Shown: one piece after another, positions 33,650 through 44,419 of the stretch
How the letters are laid out: the number at the start of each line of letters is the position of its first letter
Numbering within the stretch: position 1 is the stretch's first letter
DNA from: Sapria himalayana
Lineage: Eukaryota > Streptophyta > Magnoliopsida > Malpighiales > Rafflesiaceae
Direction of reading: 5' to 3'
DNA length: 64,000 nucleotides
Assembly: GCA_029783825.1 (NCBI GenBank)
Contig: JAREIK010000500.1
Coordinates: forward strand, 868,001 to 932,000
Made by a program: the position numbers and the translations under genes
Notes under the pieces: generated by a model
Told to the model about the DNA's origin: nothing
Database searches by the model: none
What the model saw: the letters and a program-made list of their open reading frames with translations, nothing else

Positions 33650-34240
33650 GCCTCACTTTAGGAACATTAGAATTTTAATGAAGCTTTCTCAAATTTTATA
33701 TGGCAACAAGCTATGAAAGAAGAATTAGATGCATTATATAAGACTAGAACATGAGATCTAGTTAATCTTCCCTCTAAAAAATCTTTCTATTGGTTCTAAA
33801 TGGGTTTATAAAATCAAGACTCGATCAGATGACATGATTGATCTCTACAAGGCTTGCCTCATTGCTAGGGCTTTACTCAGAAGTATGTGATTGATTATAA
33901 GAAAACTTTTACTCTAGTTATTCATCTTTCTTTTATTAGGACTTTTATTACAATTTTTGATGCTCACAAATGACAATTCTATCAAATGGATGTTAAAAAT
34001 ACTTTTCTTAATGGTAAAATTTCCAGAGGAAGTCTATATGAAGATATTTCCTGATTATTTTCATCCTCCTCGGTTCTTTCACAAAGTATGTCGACTACAA
34101 TGGACACTATATGGTCTAAAATATGATCATTGAGCATAGTTTGAAAAGTTCAGTTCTACTATCTTTTAACATTAATTTTCAGGTAGTTTTATTGATATAA
34201 CTATTTTCTAAGATGATTTGATCATGGTATTACAATTCTA
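33650..34240 (+). pseudogene. pol: Copia reverse transcriptase, 5' part
   Basis: Reverse transcriptase words across shifts: FNEAFSNFIWQQAMKEELDA and LYKTRT (33680-33750), IGSKWVYKIKTRSDD (33790-33830), DYKKTFTLVIHLSFIRT (33892-33945), QMDVKNTFLNG (33983-34015), EVYMKIFPDYFHPP and RSFTKYVDYNGHYMV (34030-34110). At about 34190-34215 the expected YVDD block is blurred as a stop then DDLIM. The frame breaks off there, next to LTR sequence. Confidence 0.75.
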
Positions 34241-34249
34241 CTAAAGGGG

Positions 34250-34433
34250 TTTGAATGCTTTTGCTTTTTCTCCTTAATTTTCTTCTTGTTCCCTTTCCAA
34301 TTTTCATCTATACTTAACACTATAAAAGTCTTCTATGAAACTCTATTTAAAGCTCATCTCTTCTACATTCAAAACATAACAAATAATAGAAAAACATCAC
34401 TTTATTTTCTTCATTCTTCACTTGATTTCTTCA
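34250..34433 (+). repeat. 3' LTR segment of the short-LTR copia
   Basis: Partner of 30971-31151, ending CACTTGATTTCTTCA at 34433 (a regular CA terminus). Its 5' part is lost together with the end of pol. Confidence 0.8.
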
Positions 34434-34457
34434 AATATAGATAAATTCATTACACTT

Positions 34458-34522
<65 letters not shown>

Positions 34523-34935
34523 AAATAAAACATAAATGTTATATATATAGTTTAAAATTATATTGTTATATAGTGAAAATCATATACATTAGACTATATA
34601 TGTTACAACTATATGATTGTATGTAGTTGTAACTATATAGTTAAAACTATATATATATATATATAATGATATAAGTTACAACTATAGAAAAAATCTCATA
34701 TATATATATATATAATGATATATAAACTGCATGTTAAAAATAATAAATCAATTAAATGTTATAGTTTAAAATAACTATATATCCGTATATAGTTTGACAT
34801 TTACACACATACACTAAACTATATTTACCGTATACATAAATAGGTAAAAAATATCTTTTAAATGATATATACATATAGTTTAATATATACATACATATAT
34901 GTATAGGTAAACAACTTATATATTTGTTAAAATTA

Positions 34936-34987
<52 letters not shown>

Positions 34988-35049
34988 AATAATATATGTA
35001 TGTACACACATAGTTTACAAGTATAATTATTTTTAATCAATTAATTACA

Positions 35050-35083
<34 letters not shown>

Positions 35084-35330
35084 ATTGTTTTAAACTATAA
35101 CATATATAATTTAACCATACAAATACTTATTCTTTTTAACATATAATTTACATGACATTATATATATACACATTATAGATAATTAAACTATATAGTTATA
35201 TATATAACTAAATAGTTTTAACATATATAGTCAAACGTATATAGTTTTAAACAATATATATAACTATATATATTTAATATATCACATATATAATATTTGT
35301 GAACAATTTTTTGAAAACCGTTGATCATGT
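34434..35330. repeat. Simple-sequence tract: AC/TG palindrome, TA run, AC run
   Basis: 34458-34520 is (CA)n-TATATG-(TG)n followed by TATG repeats; 34463-34508 is a perfect palindrome. 34941-34983 is pure (TA)n. 35046-35083 is (AC)n. Between these lie many variants of the palindromic words AACTATATAGTT and ATATATAGTTTAAA, so most of the 850 bp can fold back on itself. The minus-strand frame 34752-35009 is a repeat translation. Confidence 0.9.
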
Positions 35331-35462
35331 TTGAAAACATTCAACCATATTATCAATTTTAATGATGAGGGATTAGTCATAAAATATTTTGCGAAAATAC
35401 CACTTTGAAAATTATATTTTGAAAATTATTCTTTTATATTTTGAAAATTATTTTGCGAAAAT

Positions 35463-35522
35463 ACCAAAACATAAAATACCAAAACATAAAATACCAAAAC
35501 ATAAAATACCAAAACATAAAAT
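35463..35522 (+). repeat. Four perfect copies of a 15-bp unit
   Basis: ACCAAAACATAAAAT occurs four times without a mismatch. The upstream stretch (35390-35460) holds looser repeats of TTTTGAAAATTAT and TTTTGCGAAAATACC. The identity suggests recent slippage. There are no spacers, so it is not a CRISPR array. Confidence 0.95.
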
Positions 35523-35593
35523 ATTTTTTGTTTAATCCACTTTTACATAATTTTCACAAATTAAAATTTATTTAATTATTAAAATAGCTCGTC

Positions 35594-35749
35594 TTTATTA
35601 TTTGTCCACATAGAGTCAGAAGCTTGATTCTTCATTTACTTTGATAACCCTTAAGTTTGGTTGTTGATAAATGATTAGCACGACGAGAATCACCGTTATG
35701 GGTGCCCACTAGCATCCTTTTTCAGTTGTGGACTTGATCTATAAGCAAA
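35594..35749 (+). promoter_or_regulatory. Presumed 5' flank and untranslated leader of the sorting-nexin exon
   Basis: This stretch has higher G+C and more complex sequence than its surroundings and runs directly into the ATG with the context AAAATGG, which suits plant initiation. No TATA box can be placed with confidence. It is called a leader only because of its position. Confidence 0.35.
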
Positions 35750-35893
35750 ATGGAGTCCAGGAAAAGTTCCTGTGGATTGTCTGTCGGTGCTGGATCACCT
35801 TCACCGCAGCCATGTTTATCAGTTTCAGTGGGTGACCCTGTAAAATTAGGGAGCGGTGTCCAGGCTTACATCTCTTACAGAGTTATCACAAAG
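35750..35893 (+). CDS. SNX1: Sorting nexin 1-like first exon, isolated
   Basis: Forty-eight intact codons from ATG to a phase-0 exon end AAG followed by GTAATC, a good splice donor. The product begins MESRKSSCGLSVGAGSPSPQ and contains LSVSVGDPVKLGSGVQAY and ISYRVITK, which matches the start of the PX domain in plant sorting nexin 1 (LSVSVTDPVKLGNGVQAYIS is the familiar form). SNX1 is a retromer-associated protein that binds phosphoinositides on endosomes and helps recycle sorting receptors and auxin carriers. The next exon should start with the TNLPE block; I found none in the following 28 kb on this strand. Either this is the first exon of a gene with a very long intron, or an exon copy moved by duplication or by a transposon. 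It is the only host coding sequence seen and has no disabling change. Confidence 0.8.
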
Positions 35894-36724
35894 GTAATCT
35901 TCCCAATTTTCATCGACCTCCTAGAGTTGAGACTTTTATTTCTTAAGTCGTAATAAGATATTCCTAAAATATTGCCGGTTGTTAACCTACAAATACTTGT
36001 ATGCTTTCCCATTGTTTTTAAAAATGGGTTGGCTAATTGCCTAATTATCATGCCTTTACTTTTTGGCGAAGACCAAAAGGGTCTAATCATCATCAAATTT
36101 TTAAAAATGTGTCGGCTATTTGGATGAATAAATTGGAAAAAAAAATGCATAATTCATAATTTATCTTATAATTTTTTTTTGGGAAAAAAATAAAAAGTTT
36201 TTTCTAGATTGCACAGTATCTATTAATTTTTGAAAATTTAAAAATTATCTAATACAAGAAAAAAATGGAAATGATGTTTTTAATTTTTTCAATAAAACAA
36301 ATGCAATCACGTCATAAATGCATTTTTTGTTCATGATGAAATACAATCTAGGTGTACAAGTATAAAATATAAAATGCTATAATCTCAATACTTTTCTAAT
36401 TAATGCAAATATATTATGCACACTAAATTTAGATCAAAAAAAATAAAGTTGCGACCCTTTTAAGATTTTTTTGTAATTACATTTATAGGTGGAGACATGT
36501 TAAAAAATAAGCAATAATAATATAAATCATTATTATTTTTCTTAAATATTTTGTTTGTTTTTGAAAAATCAAATTGAAACAATTTTCTAGTTATTTGGTT
36601 GTTATAATAAAGTATAATAAGAACCAAAATAAAAATTATTTTTTACAAATATTTGGTTCAAATTGGCATACAAGTCATCTATTTGTACATATTTATGCTT
36701 AAACAATTTGTTTGTTTTTAATCA
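35894..36724. other. AT-rich intron-like sequence after the SNX1 exon
   Basis: Begins with the donor GTAATC and continues as AT-rich, low-coding DNA typical of a plant intron. A 91-codon minus-strand frame across 35875-36150 overlaps the exon antisense and has no recognised content. No acceptor followed by a PX-domain exon was found. Confidence 0.5.
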
Positions 36725-37050
36725 TAGTTATTACAAGCATTCCTCAAGCAGGACCAAAGCTCTGGTACCATGATGTCCTTGCCAAAGTGCTTCTCCTGGG
36801 GAGAGGTGTGCCTCTTTGTGAAAGGCGCACCTAGGTGTGTTTAATGCAAACATACCTTAGGGTAGGTGCACGGACATCTTATTAATCTCTATGCAAGTCA
36901 TCCATTATTATCATACAAGGCTTCATAACTATTTGGAATTAGCTATATGGATTCTATTTTTCTAATTAATACTATTAAAAAATGTTTGTTTTTTTCCATG
37001 GTTAATAAAGACATGTCTCAAGCACAACTAAAGCTCTGGCACCATGATAT
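36725..37050. repeat. GC-rich repeat block with a 50-bp direct repeat
   Basis: AAAGCTCTGGTACCATGAT at 36757 recurs as AAAGCTCTGGCACCATGAT near 37027, each within about 50 bp of alignable sequence, at a spacing of roughly 274 bp. Between them is a G/C-rich stretch with self-complementary words (GGAGAGGTGTGCC, GGCGCACCTAGGTG). It resembles the G/C-rich ends that accompany hAT elements in plants, or a short interspersed element; identity is not certain. The segment TTTGGAATTAGCTATATGGATTC (around 36938) is shorter here than 20 if split and resembles a common plant LINE/SINE tail. Confidence 0.45.
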
Positions 37051-37480
37051 TATTATCTCTTCCCCCTCAGTCTCACACTAATAATTCCAAAATGCTCTCA
37101 CCTAACAAAATTAGTAATCTCGATGCTCCCTCTTCACACTGATAATCTCAAAGCCCTCTTCCCTTCCAAAACAAATAATAATTCACAAAAACTAATCACC
37201 TAAACTAATTGTTTTTTTTTTCACCCATCATTTTTTTATTTTCCATCTCTTATTTCATACTTTTCTTCCACATCTCTTTGTTTCTCATTATTTTTTTGGC
37301 TTTCCCCCCACAACATTAACTTAATTATTTTACTACCCTCCCCATTGCTCACTACTCATCTATATAAACTTTCTCAGTACAAATCATCTATATCAACTTC
37401 TCATTGTTCTGTCTTTCTCAAAAGATAGTCCATCAACTTATTATTTATCTTTCTTTGTACATTCTTTAGTAACCAAAAAT
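37051..37480 (+). promoter_or_regulatory. Pyrimidine-rich 5' flank of hAT element 1
   Basis: A C/T-rich stretch (CTCTTCCCCCTCAGTCTC, CTCCCTCTTCACACTG, TTTCCATCTCTTATTTC) with a TATA-like TCTATATAAACTTTC at about 37360, roughly 120 bp upstream of the transposase ATG. This is the expected place for the transposase promoter. It is inferred from position and composition only. Confidence 0.4.
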
Positions 37481-40400
37481 ATGGATAATATGATTGAAGT
37501 TGAATTAGACTTTTCAAATGAAAAAAAAAAATCCAAATATGCTTGCAAACATGATGTGAAAGGTATAAATATTTTTATTTGTATTTTCTGTGATAAAATA
37601 AAAAAAATAAGGTATTTATAGATAAAACTAGTATTTTGTAGGATATTTAAAAATATAAAAAAATATACAAAATACAATGAGTTTTGAGAGAAAATAATTA
37701 AAAGAGTATATGCTAGTAAAAAATCAAAAAATTTAAATGAGTTATGAGAGGAATAATATAAATGAAGAGTTATTTGGGTTTCAAGATGAGATGATGAGGA
37801 TGTTACTTATAAAATAAGATCAAAAGGTGTTTCTAGTGGTGGTAGTAATATAGGGAAAAATGGTGGTAGTCATAGTGGTTGCAAGAGATCAAGAAAAAAA
37901 ATGCTACATGGATCATTTATTTATTTATAATATAAAAATATTTGTTCAAAATAAAAAAATATTTAAATTACTCTCAATAGTACATTTTAAGAAAGATATC
38001 AAAGAGAATTGATATTTTATTTTGTAGATGAATATATGATACCATAATTTTATTTAATGTGATAAATTATATTAGTTTTTAATTAATGTTCAAAATAATT
38101 GGGCAATATGGTTTGAAATATAAGGGTTTATATTTTCATAATGTGAGAGTTATTAATCTAAAATAAGAATTGACTAAAAGATTTGATAAAAGAATATTTC
38201 ATAGAATAAAAGTAAACTTTATATTCAATTATATTTGATGAATAGATTGACATGAAGTAAAGAACATTGATAAATTTTATCGTCAATTCTTCAAGAAGGA
38301 ATATGTTCATGAAATTAATTAATGTTTTTTCATTATTAAAATGGGAGATTAATTATTTAAATTATTTAATAGCTGAGTGAAAGAAGTTAGTAAAAATAAT
38401 GCTTCAAATTATTAAATTATAATAGATAATAGATTTATTTAATAGATAACAGATATATTAATTAAGATGAGAGATAAATTATTCAAGTTATAATAGATAA
38501 TACTTTAAATTATATGATGATATGTATTTATTAATTAATTTAAAATTTTTAATTATTTATATAAGTGATTATAAATTATATTTATATTCTATTAATTTAT
38601 TTATATTATATTTAATTAAGTTATACATGGAGATTGTTGGAATTTAAAAAGTCATATTAAATAAAAAAATTCACATTTAATTATAATATATAATGCTTCT
38701 TAATATAAAAAGTTGCATTTAATTAGGAAATAATTAAAAGAGTATATGCTAGTAAAAAAATCAAAAAAGTTAAATAAGTTTTGAGAGGAATAATATAGGT
38801 AAAGAGTTATTTGGGGTTCAAGATGAAATAATTAGGATGTAGATGTTACTTGTAAAATAAGATCAAAGAATATTTCTAGTAGTGGTAGTAATGTAGGGGA
38901 AAGTGGTGGTAGGCATAGTTGTTTCAAGAGAACAAGACAAAAATGCTATATGGATCATTTATTTATTTTTAATATAGAAATAATTATTAAAAATAGAAAA
39001 AAAAATACTAAAATTATTTTCAACAATTCTAATAAGAAATATGTTAATGAGAGAACTAATATTTTATTTTGTAGTTGGATGTTTGGTGCCACAATTTTAT
39101 TTAATGTGGTGAGCTATATTAATTTTCAATCAATGTTTGAGATAATTGGGCACTATGGTTTGGGATATTAGGGATTAAGTTTTCATTATATTAGAGTTAC
39201 TAATCTAAAATAAGGATCAACTAAAAGATTTGATGAAAGATTATTTTATAAAATAAAAGTAAAATAAATGTTCAATTATATAAGATAGATGGACTGATAT
39301 GAAGGAAAGAAAACTAATAAATTTTATTATACTTAAAAAAAATAGTTCATGAAATTAATTGATGTTTCTTTTATAATCAAGACTAGGAATAAAATATTTG
39401 AATTACTTGATAGCTGAGTGAAAAGTGTTGATAAAGATAATATTATTTAAATTAGAATAGATAATGCTTCAGATTATGTGATGATATGTATTTATAATTT
39501 AATTTGAAATTTTTAATTATTTATGTAAATGATTACAAATTACTTTAATATTCTATTATTCTGTTTATATTATATTTAACAGCAGCTTATACATGAAGAT
39601 TATTGGAATTAAAAAAATTACATTTATATTGGATAATATGTGTTGCATATTATATTGATTTAGTATTGTAAGATATTAGAAATTATTATATATCAAGAAG
39701 ATAATAGAGATGATCATATTTATAATAATAAGGTAGAAATATTTAACATAATGAGGTAATTTACTAAGCAGAATGAGTTATTGAGGCATGTAAAGATTTT
39801 ATTTGAAATAATCTTTATCACCTTATATCGTATTAATGAATAAAAAAATAATTTAAGGAAAATCTTTATAAGTTTATATTAGACATAAAATAAATGAGCA
39901 AAAGAATAAAAGGAAAAATTATAGGTAATATAATTTTCATATTTTATTTTTATAATATTGTTGTATTTGTATTTTGTTTGAAAGTCTTAGACTTTCTTCT
40001 ATTTGTTCTTTGCTTGGTGGATGGTAAAAAAAGATCCTATATTACATATGTTTTTGTGGCCATGAAAAAAATAAAGAAAATGATTATTAAAAATTTTAAT
40101 GAAAAAATATAAATATAAGGAAATCATGAAAATCACTGATAAGAAATAAGTGATTTAATTTTATCCACTTTTGCATTTAGCTAAATATTTTATGAATATA
40201 GAGCTCTATTATATTATAAAAGAATTATTAGTGGACATAAATTTAAAGATCCTCGAAGATATATAGAAATGCTTGTCAAGATTGGTGAAGGAGAGAAGTG
40301 AACAAGATGCAATATATCATAAATATACTTATACATGCATGTTTGAAATCTTTTTGATAATGTATTTGTCATTAGAACAAGGAAGACTAAATTTCAGGTT

Positions 40401-41100
40401 AGATATTCAGTTTAATTGATTATTGTATTTAAATTTTTATATATTTAGATTAAAATATATAAAATATTCAATTAATAATTTATTTATATTATTTGCAATT
40501 GAATGGTGAGATATGTTTGAATCTAGTATTAGAAGTTTATAAAAATTTGTATTGTGATTTCTGAACCTAACATATAATGCATTCGATTCTAAAAAGAATT
40601 AGAATATCTTTGAGAATGTAAATTATTAGAATAATTTTATATAATTAAATTTATTTTTATAATATTATTTAATTTAATATATAATCTTGATTTTTTAGAT
40701 TCACAGCAAGAGGAAAAATAAGCTGAAATATCAATGCTTGAATGATTTGATGTATATTAAGTATAACTGAGCATTGATGAAAAAATATAATGTACATTAT
40801 ACCAATGATTCTATTTTCTTAAAAGATATAGATAATAATAATTATTAGTAAAGGATTGAATGAAAGGTGAAGATGTTACATAAGGTGATTTAGTGATTGA
40901 GGATTATGATTTAACTTGGGTGATGTTGCAAAAGCTAGTGGAATTGAAAAGCTAAGGGTTTATATAAGAGCTAAAGCAAGCTCAAGCAAAATATCAATAC
41001 CAAAATCAAGATCATCAAACTCTAATATGATATATCAAAATCAAGATCATCAAGCTCAAGCAAAAGCTAGTAGAATTGAGTAAACATACTTTTACTTGTA
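37481..41100 (+). pseudogene. hAT transposase remnant 1 (BED finger to dimerisation domain)
   Basis: Starts MDNMIEVELDF and keeps half of a BED zinc finger (ICIFCDK near 37590, then the HxxxxH part degraded) and YASKKSKN near 37710. The central DUF659-like part is broken (TFQMSGRINFLF... not legible), with words IERVNILFCSWMFGATILFN (39035-39095) and SYINFQSMFEIIGHYGLGY. Downstream, around 39625-39800, CVAYYIDLVL and RDDHIYNN match the CxxHCIDLxLEDI region. The C-terminal dimerisation domain is near 40500-40960: EWWDMFESSIRSL, LNLTYNAFDSKKNWNIFE (canonical LSLTCSASGCERNWSVFE), HSKRKNKLKYQCLNDLMYIK and ALMKKYNVHYTNDSIFLKDI. A Ser/Lys-rich tail ends near 41100. Not functional. Confidence 0.75.
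37690..39640 (+). repeat. About 1.03-kb tandem duplication inside hAT element 1
   Basis: 37690-38720 and 38722-39640 align in order: AATTAAAAGAGTATATGCTA, GAGGAATAATATA, AAAATAAGATCAAA, TTTCTAGTGGTGGTAG against TTTCTAGTAGTGGTAG, ATGGATCATTTATTTATTT, TTGATAGCTGAGTGAAA and ATGATGATATGTATTTA. The duplication carries most of the DUF659 part of the gene. The copies have diverged by substitutions and small indels, so it is old, but it happened after the element lost selection or caused its loss. Confidence 0.8.
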
Positions 41101-41240
41101 TTTTGATTGATATAGTTGAAGAGATAATCTATTTATTAAAAGAGAAAGATGAAATTAAAAAAGAGTGTAAGAGTGTTGATGAAAGATATGATAATGATAA
41201 TAATTTTGTGGATTTTAAATTTAAAAAAAATCTACGAGTA

Positions 41241-41555
41241 TTTATTTAATTTATTATAAAAAATTGAATTTTTATTATGATCGGAAGCATTAATAATATT
41301 TTATTTTTATGTTTAATATGATATATTTGAAATTAAAATTTTGAATTTTACATGTTGAATTATTAAAATTTAATTATTTTATTTTATAATTTGAATGATT
41401 ATAATGATAAAAAATATTAATTATATTAATTTTAATATTTAGTATTATTTATTTGGTTCTATTTTATTAACAAATAAAAATTATAGAGCTTATTTAGTAA
41501 TATATAATTTTTATGTATTTTATGTAGAGTGTGCCTCATAAAAAAAGTTTGTCTA
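41241..41555. other. AT-rich stretch between hAT remnant and G/C hairpins
   Basis: Almost pure A/T, with TTTATTTAATTTATTATAA-type words. No frame, repeat unit or motif recognised. Confidence 0.6.
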
Positions 41556-41745
41556 AATTATTTTTTGTGCCTTAAGCATGGTTGTGAAGGGCGTGCCTTA
41601 GGCACGCCTGTGCATAGGCACAGGCGATGCGCATACATGCTGCCTTGTCTTGGCCGAGGTGAGGCTACTTCACGCAGGTGCACGGATTGCATAAAAGGCA
41701 TGTACCTTTTTTGAGGTGCAAAGCTCTCCACATGTGTGCTTTTAT
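41556..41745. repeat. G/C-rich hairpin block at an hAT-like end
   Basis: Two perfect hairpins lie in succession: GCGTGCC-TTA-GGCACGC (41591-41607) and GCCTGTGC-ATAG-GCACAGGC (41606-41625). The following sequence (GATGCGCATACATGC, CTTGGCCGAGGTGAGG, CACGCAGGTGCACGG) continues the same theme. Such blocks of GGCGC and GGCAC words flank many plant hAT elements. The block lies about 0.5 kb after the C-terminus of transposase 1 and may be its subterminal region; 36765-36870 would be the matching left side. Confidence 0.5.
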
Positions 41746-42420
41746 GTAGGTAGGTTATATTTCACAAATCATCTTTTTTTTGGTTCTTCCTTTTAATTTT
41801 TTTTTGGTTGGCTATTGGCATCGAGAGTTGCATGAACGAAGGTTCATGTTTGTTGCAACATAGGCCAATACAACATTGTTTGGTCTTTCTGGGACATAAA
41901 ATGATATTGTTTTGAACTATAAAATTCCAAAATGATGTCTTATTGTTTTGAACTCTTATTGGGCGAAAATGATACCATTTTCGCCCAATAAGAGTCAAAA
42001 TGATATTGTTTTATCTGTAGAATTTTCAAAATCTATCTTTGAAGTAGAAAAATCTTAGAATTCAGCATTTTTATGTTCATGCTTCCTTTTTTGCTAAATT
42101 CAAGCCAAACAAAAGACTTACATTGTCAAACACCGTACAAGAGTAGAAGATGCCTAAAATCAACCCAAAATCAACCCAAAATCAACCAAACAAAATTAGA
42201 AAAAACAAAAATCTCTCATTCTATTGGTATTTATTTTCTTTTTTTACTATATATATATTTTTACTTTATTTATGATTTTGGATAATGATTTAGCTTTTTG
42301 TAAATGAGTAATGTTTCTCATATCTCATTTAATTTTTTTTAATTATTTTATAATGTCTCAATTTGTATATTTCACTTTTTATTGAATATTGTGTTGCAGT
42401 TGATTTGTGTTGGAAGAAAA
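41746..42420. repeat. Stretch with a 20-bp-arm perfect hairpin flanked by direct repeats
   Basis: ACTCTTATTGGGCGAAAATG (41952-41971), loop ATAC, and its exact reverse complement (41976-41995) form a hairpin. AAAATGATATTGTTTTGAAC at 41899 and AAAATGATATTGTTTTATCT at about 41998 are direct repeats on either side. At 42156-42188 the 11-bp unit AAAATCAACCC occurs three times (last base changed). The remainder is AT-rich; two open frames (41762-41998 minus and 42073-42285 plus) lack any family resemblance. Confidence 0.8.
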
Positions 42421-44220
42421 AATAATAGATTCTAATGGCAATGAAAATAAGACCAAAGTTGGATCTACAACAACTTGTGAAAGTGAAAGAAAAGACCTAA
42501 ATGGAAATATGCCAGGTTACCTAATGGACAATATTTGAATACAACTATTTGTATATTTTGTGATAAGGTAACCAAGTGAGACATTTATAGACACAAACAT
42601 CTTATTGGTGGATATAAAAATGTATAAAATACTCGATTAATGTTAGACAAGAGATGAAAGATTATATGAATGCAAAAAAGAATCAAAATGAGTAATTGAA
42701 AATAAGAAATAAAGATTTTGAAGACATTAATAAGAAGTTGAAAATAGATGAGTTTTTTCTAATATTACATGTAGAGGAAGCAATACGGGTAGAGACAGTG
42801 TGATCAAGAGAGAAAGAGCTGATATATCATTTTTTCATCCCTAATGCGGAAATGGTAGTTCAAAGTAAGAGTGACAAAAAATTGACTCAAACTTTTATGA
42901 ATGACTCCTATAAGAAGGAAGCAGGGGGGGGGGGGCTTGCTCTCTTATTTCAAGGTGGATACTACCATTCCATTTAATGCTATCATATATCCAAGTTTTC
43001 AACATATGATTAATACTATTTGTAAATATGATGTGGTGATGAAGGGATCATGTGTTTATGAGGTAAGGGTTATCCACCTTAAGAAAAAGTTGGAGCTCAC
43101 AAAAAATTCCATGTAAGATCATGAAATGAAATGGAAAAGGAATGAACACTCAATTATGTCGGATGGTTGGACCAATAGGAAATGAAAAATTTTGGTAAAC
43201 TTTTTTGAGAATTGATCTAAAGGAACCATGATCATATAATTTATTAATGATTCTTCAATAATTAAGATGAGAGAGAAGATGTTTGAACTATTAGAAAAGT
43301 GTGTGGACCAAGTTGGTGAATAAAATATAGTTTAAGTTATCACAGGTAATCACTCAAGTTATAAGATGACAGATAATAAATACTACTCTTAGAGGTTAAA
43401 TAAGTAAAATTTATTAATTATAATATTTGAATGATGTATTTAAATTTATTATTTAACATGATGTAGGGAGGATAATGTAAAAAAAACAGCCTAATTTGTA
43501 TTGGATATCATGTATTGTACATTGCATTCACTTGATATTAGAAGATATTAGAAAGCTATTAAACATAAAGAGGACTTTGGAGAGATTCATATCACTAAGT
43601 GACTACATTTATAACCACTCAAGTTTGCTCAATTCTATTGTTTTTATCACACTGTCTTGCTTACACGAGCAAAACAATAATACAAGGAAGACTTATACAA
43701 GTGTAGATTAGTTTGAAAGTAAATGAGCAAAAGAATAAAATGGGAAGAATATAGCTAAGATGGTCATAATGCTTTCTTTTTAGAATATTATTATATTTTA
43801 TTTAAAGATTTCAAGTCATTTTTTTTCGTGTGTTTCACTTGGTTGGTGAAAAAAAACATATATCAGTTACATATATGAGGCCATGAATAGATCTAATGAA
43901 ATTATTATGAAAAGTTTTTTTAACGAAGAGAAATACACAGAAATATTTGAAATCATTAATAAGAGGTGGGAATATCAATTTTATCAGCTTTTGCACGCAA
44001 TTGGATACTTTTTTGAACTCAATCCTTTTATGATAAATCAGAGTTGGGTATATAAATGTATTGAAAGAATGATAAATGATGTTAATATATGAGAGAAAGC
44101 TATGGATAAATTAAGTATATATATAATGTTCGAAGGAGCATTTGTAATGTACTTAACTATTAGGAAAAGGAAGACTGGGGCATCAGGTTAGTTATTTTTT
44201 TTTAAATTTATTATATTATA
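42421..44220 (+). pseudogene. hAT transposase remnant 2
   Basis: BED finger: GQYLNTTICIFCDKVTK (about 42525-42575) then IYRHKHLIGGYKNV. The DUF659 region is the best preserved: TTIPFNAIIYPSFQHMINTI and CKYDVVMKGSCVYEVRVIHL (42960-43080), KKKLELTKNSM, then HEMKWKRNEHSIMSDGWTN (43120-43175). After a shift: CIVHCIHLILEDIRKLLNIK (43505-43565), RTLERFISLSDYIYNHSSLL, FITLSCLHEQNNN, and in another frame YIYEAMNRSNEIIMKSFFNE with EEKYTEIFEIINKRWEYQFY (43870-43990), then YKCIERMINDVNI and MYLTIRKRKTGAS. A run of 12 G at 42924-42935 breaks the frame. It is closely related to transposase 1 but in separate, better condition. The C-terminal dimerisation domain is missing. Confidence 0.8.
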
Positions 44221-44289
44221 TTTTAGATAGTAGAAAATAGGTAAATTATTTTGAATTTCATTACTTAATCATTTTATATTTATAATCTA

Positions 44290-44400
44290 TATTATAATTG
44301 AATGGTGATGAAGAATTTTTTTAGTAATGAAGAAAAGTATAAAGAGATATTTGAAATCATTAATAAGCGGTGGAAGATTCTGTTTCATTAGCCTTTTTTT
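44290..44400 (+). pseudogene. Duplicated hAT transposase exon fragment
   Basis: MKNFFSNEEKYKEIFEIINK and RWKILFH repeat the segment MKSFFNEEKYTEIFEIINKR at 43910-43975. It stands about 390 bp after the original, so a local duplication or the edge of a third hAT copy is present. It ends where LINE sequence begins. Confidence 0.7.
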
Positions 44401-44419
44401 TCTAACTTGAATAGTCTTA

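Larger units (their letters stand above)
30971..34433 (+). mobile_element. Ty1/copia retrotransposon with short LTRs, 3' deleted
   Basis: Matching LTR segments (30971-31151 and 34250-34433) bracket gag, protease, integrase and the first part of reverse transcriptase. The second half of reverse transcriptase, RNase H, the polypurine tract and the start of the 3' LTR are deleted at about 34240. The coding region has many stops and shifts. The LTRs upstream start is unknown because the 3' copy is truncated. Confidence 0.8.

Noticed and set aside
35463..35522. CRISPR-like array
   Set aside because: Four 15-bp units without spacers in plant DNA; simple tandem repeat.
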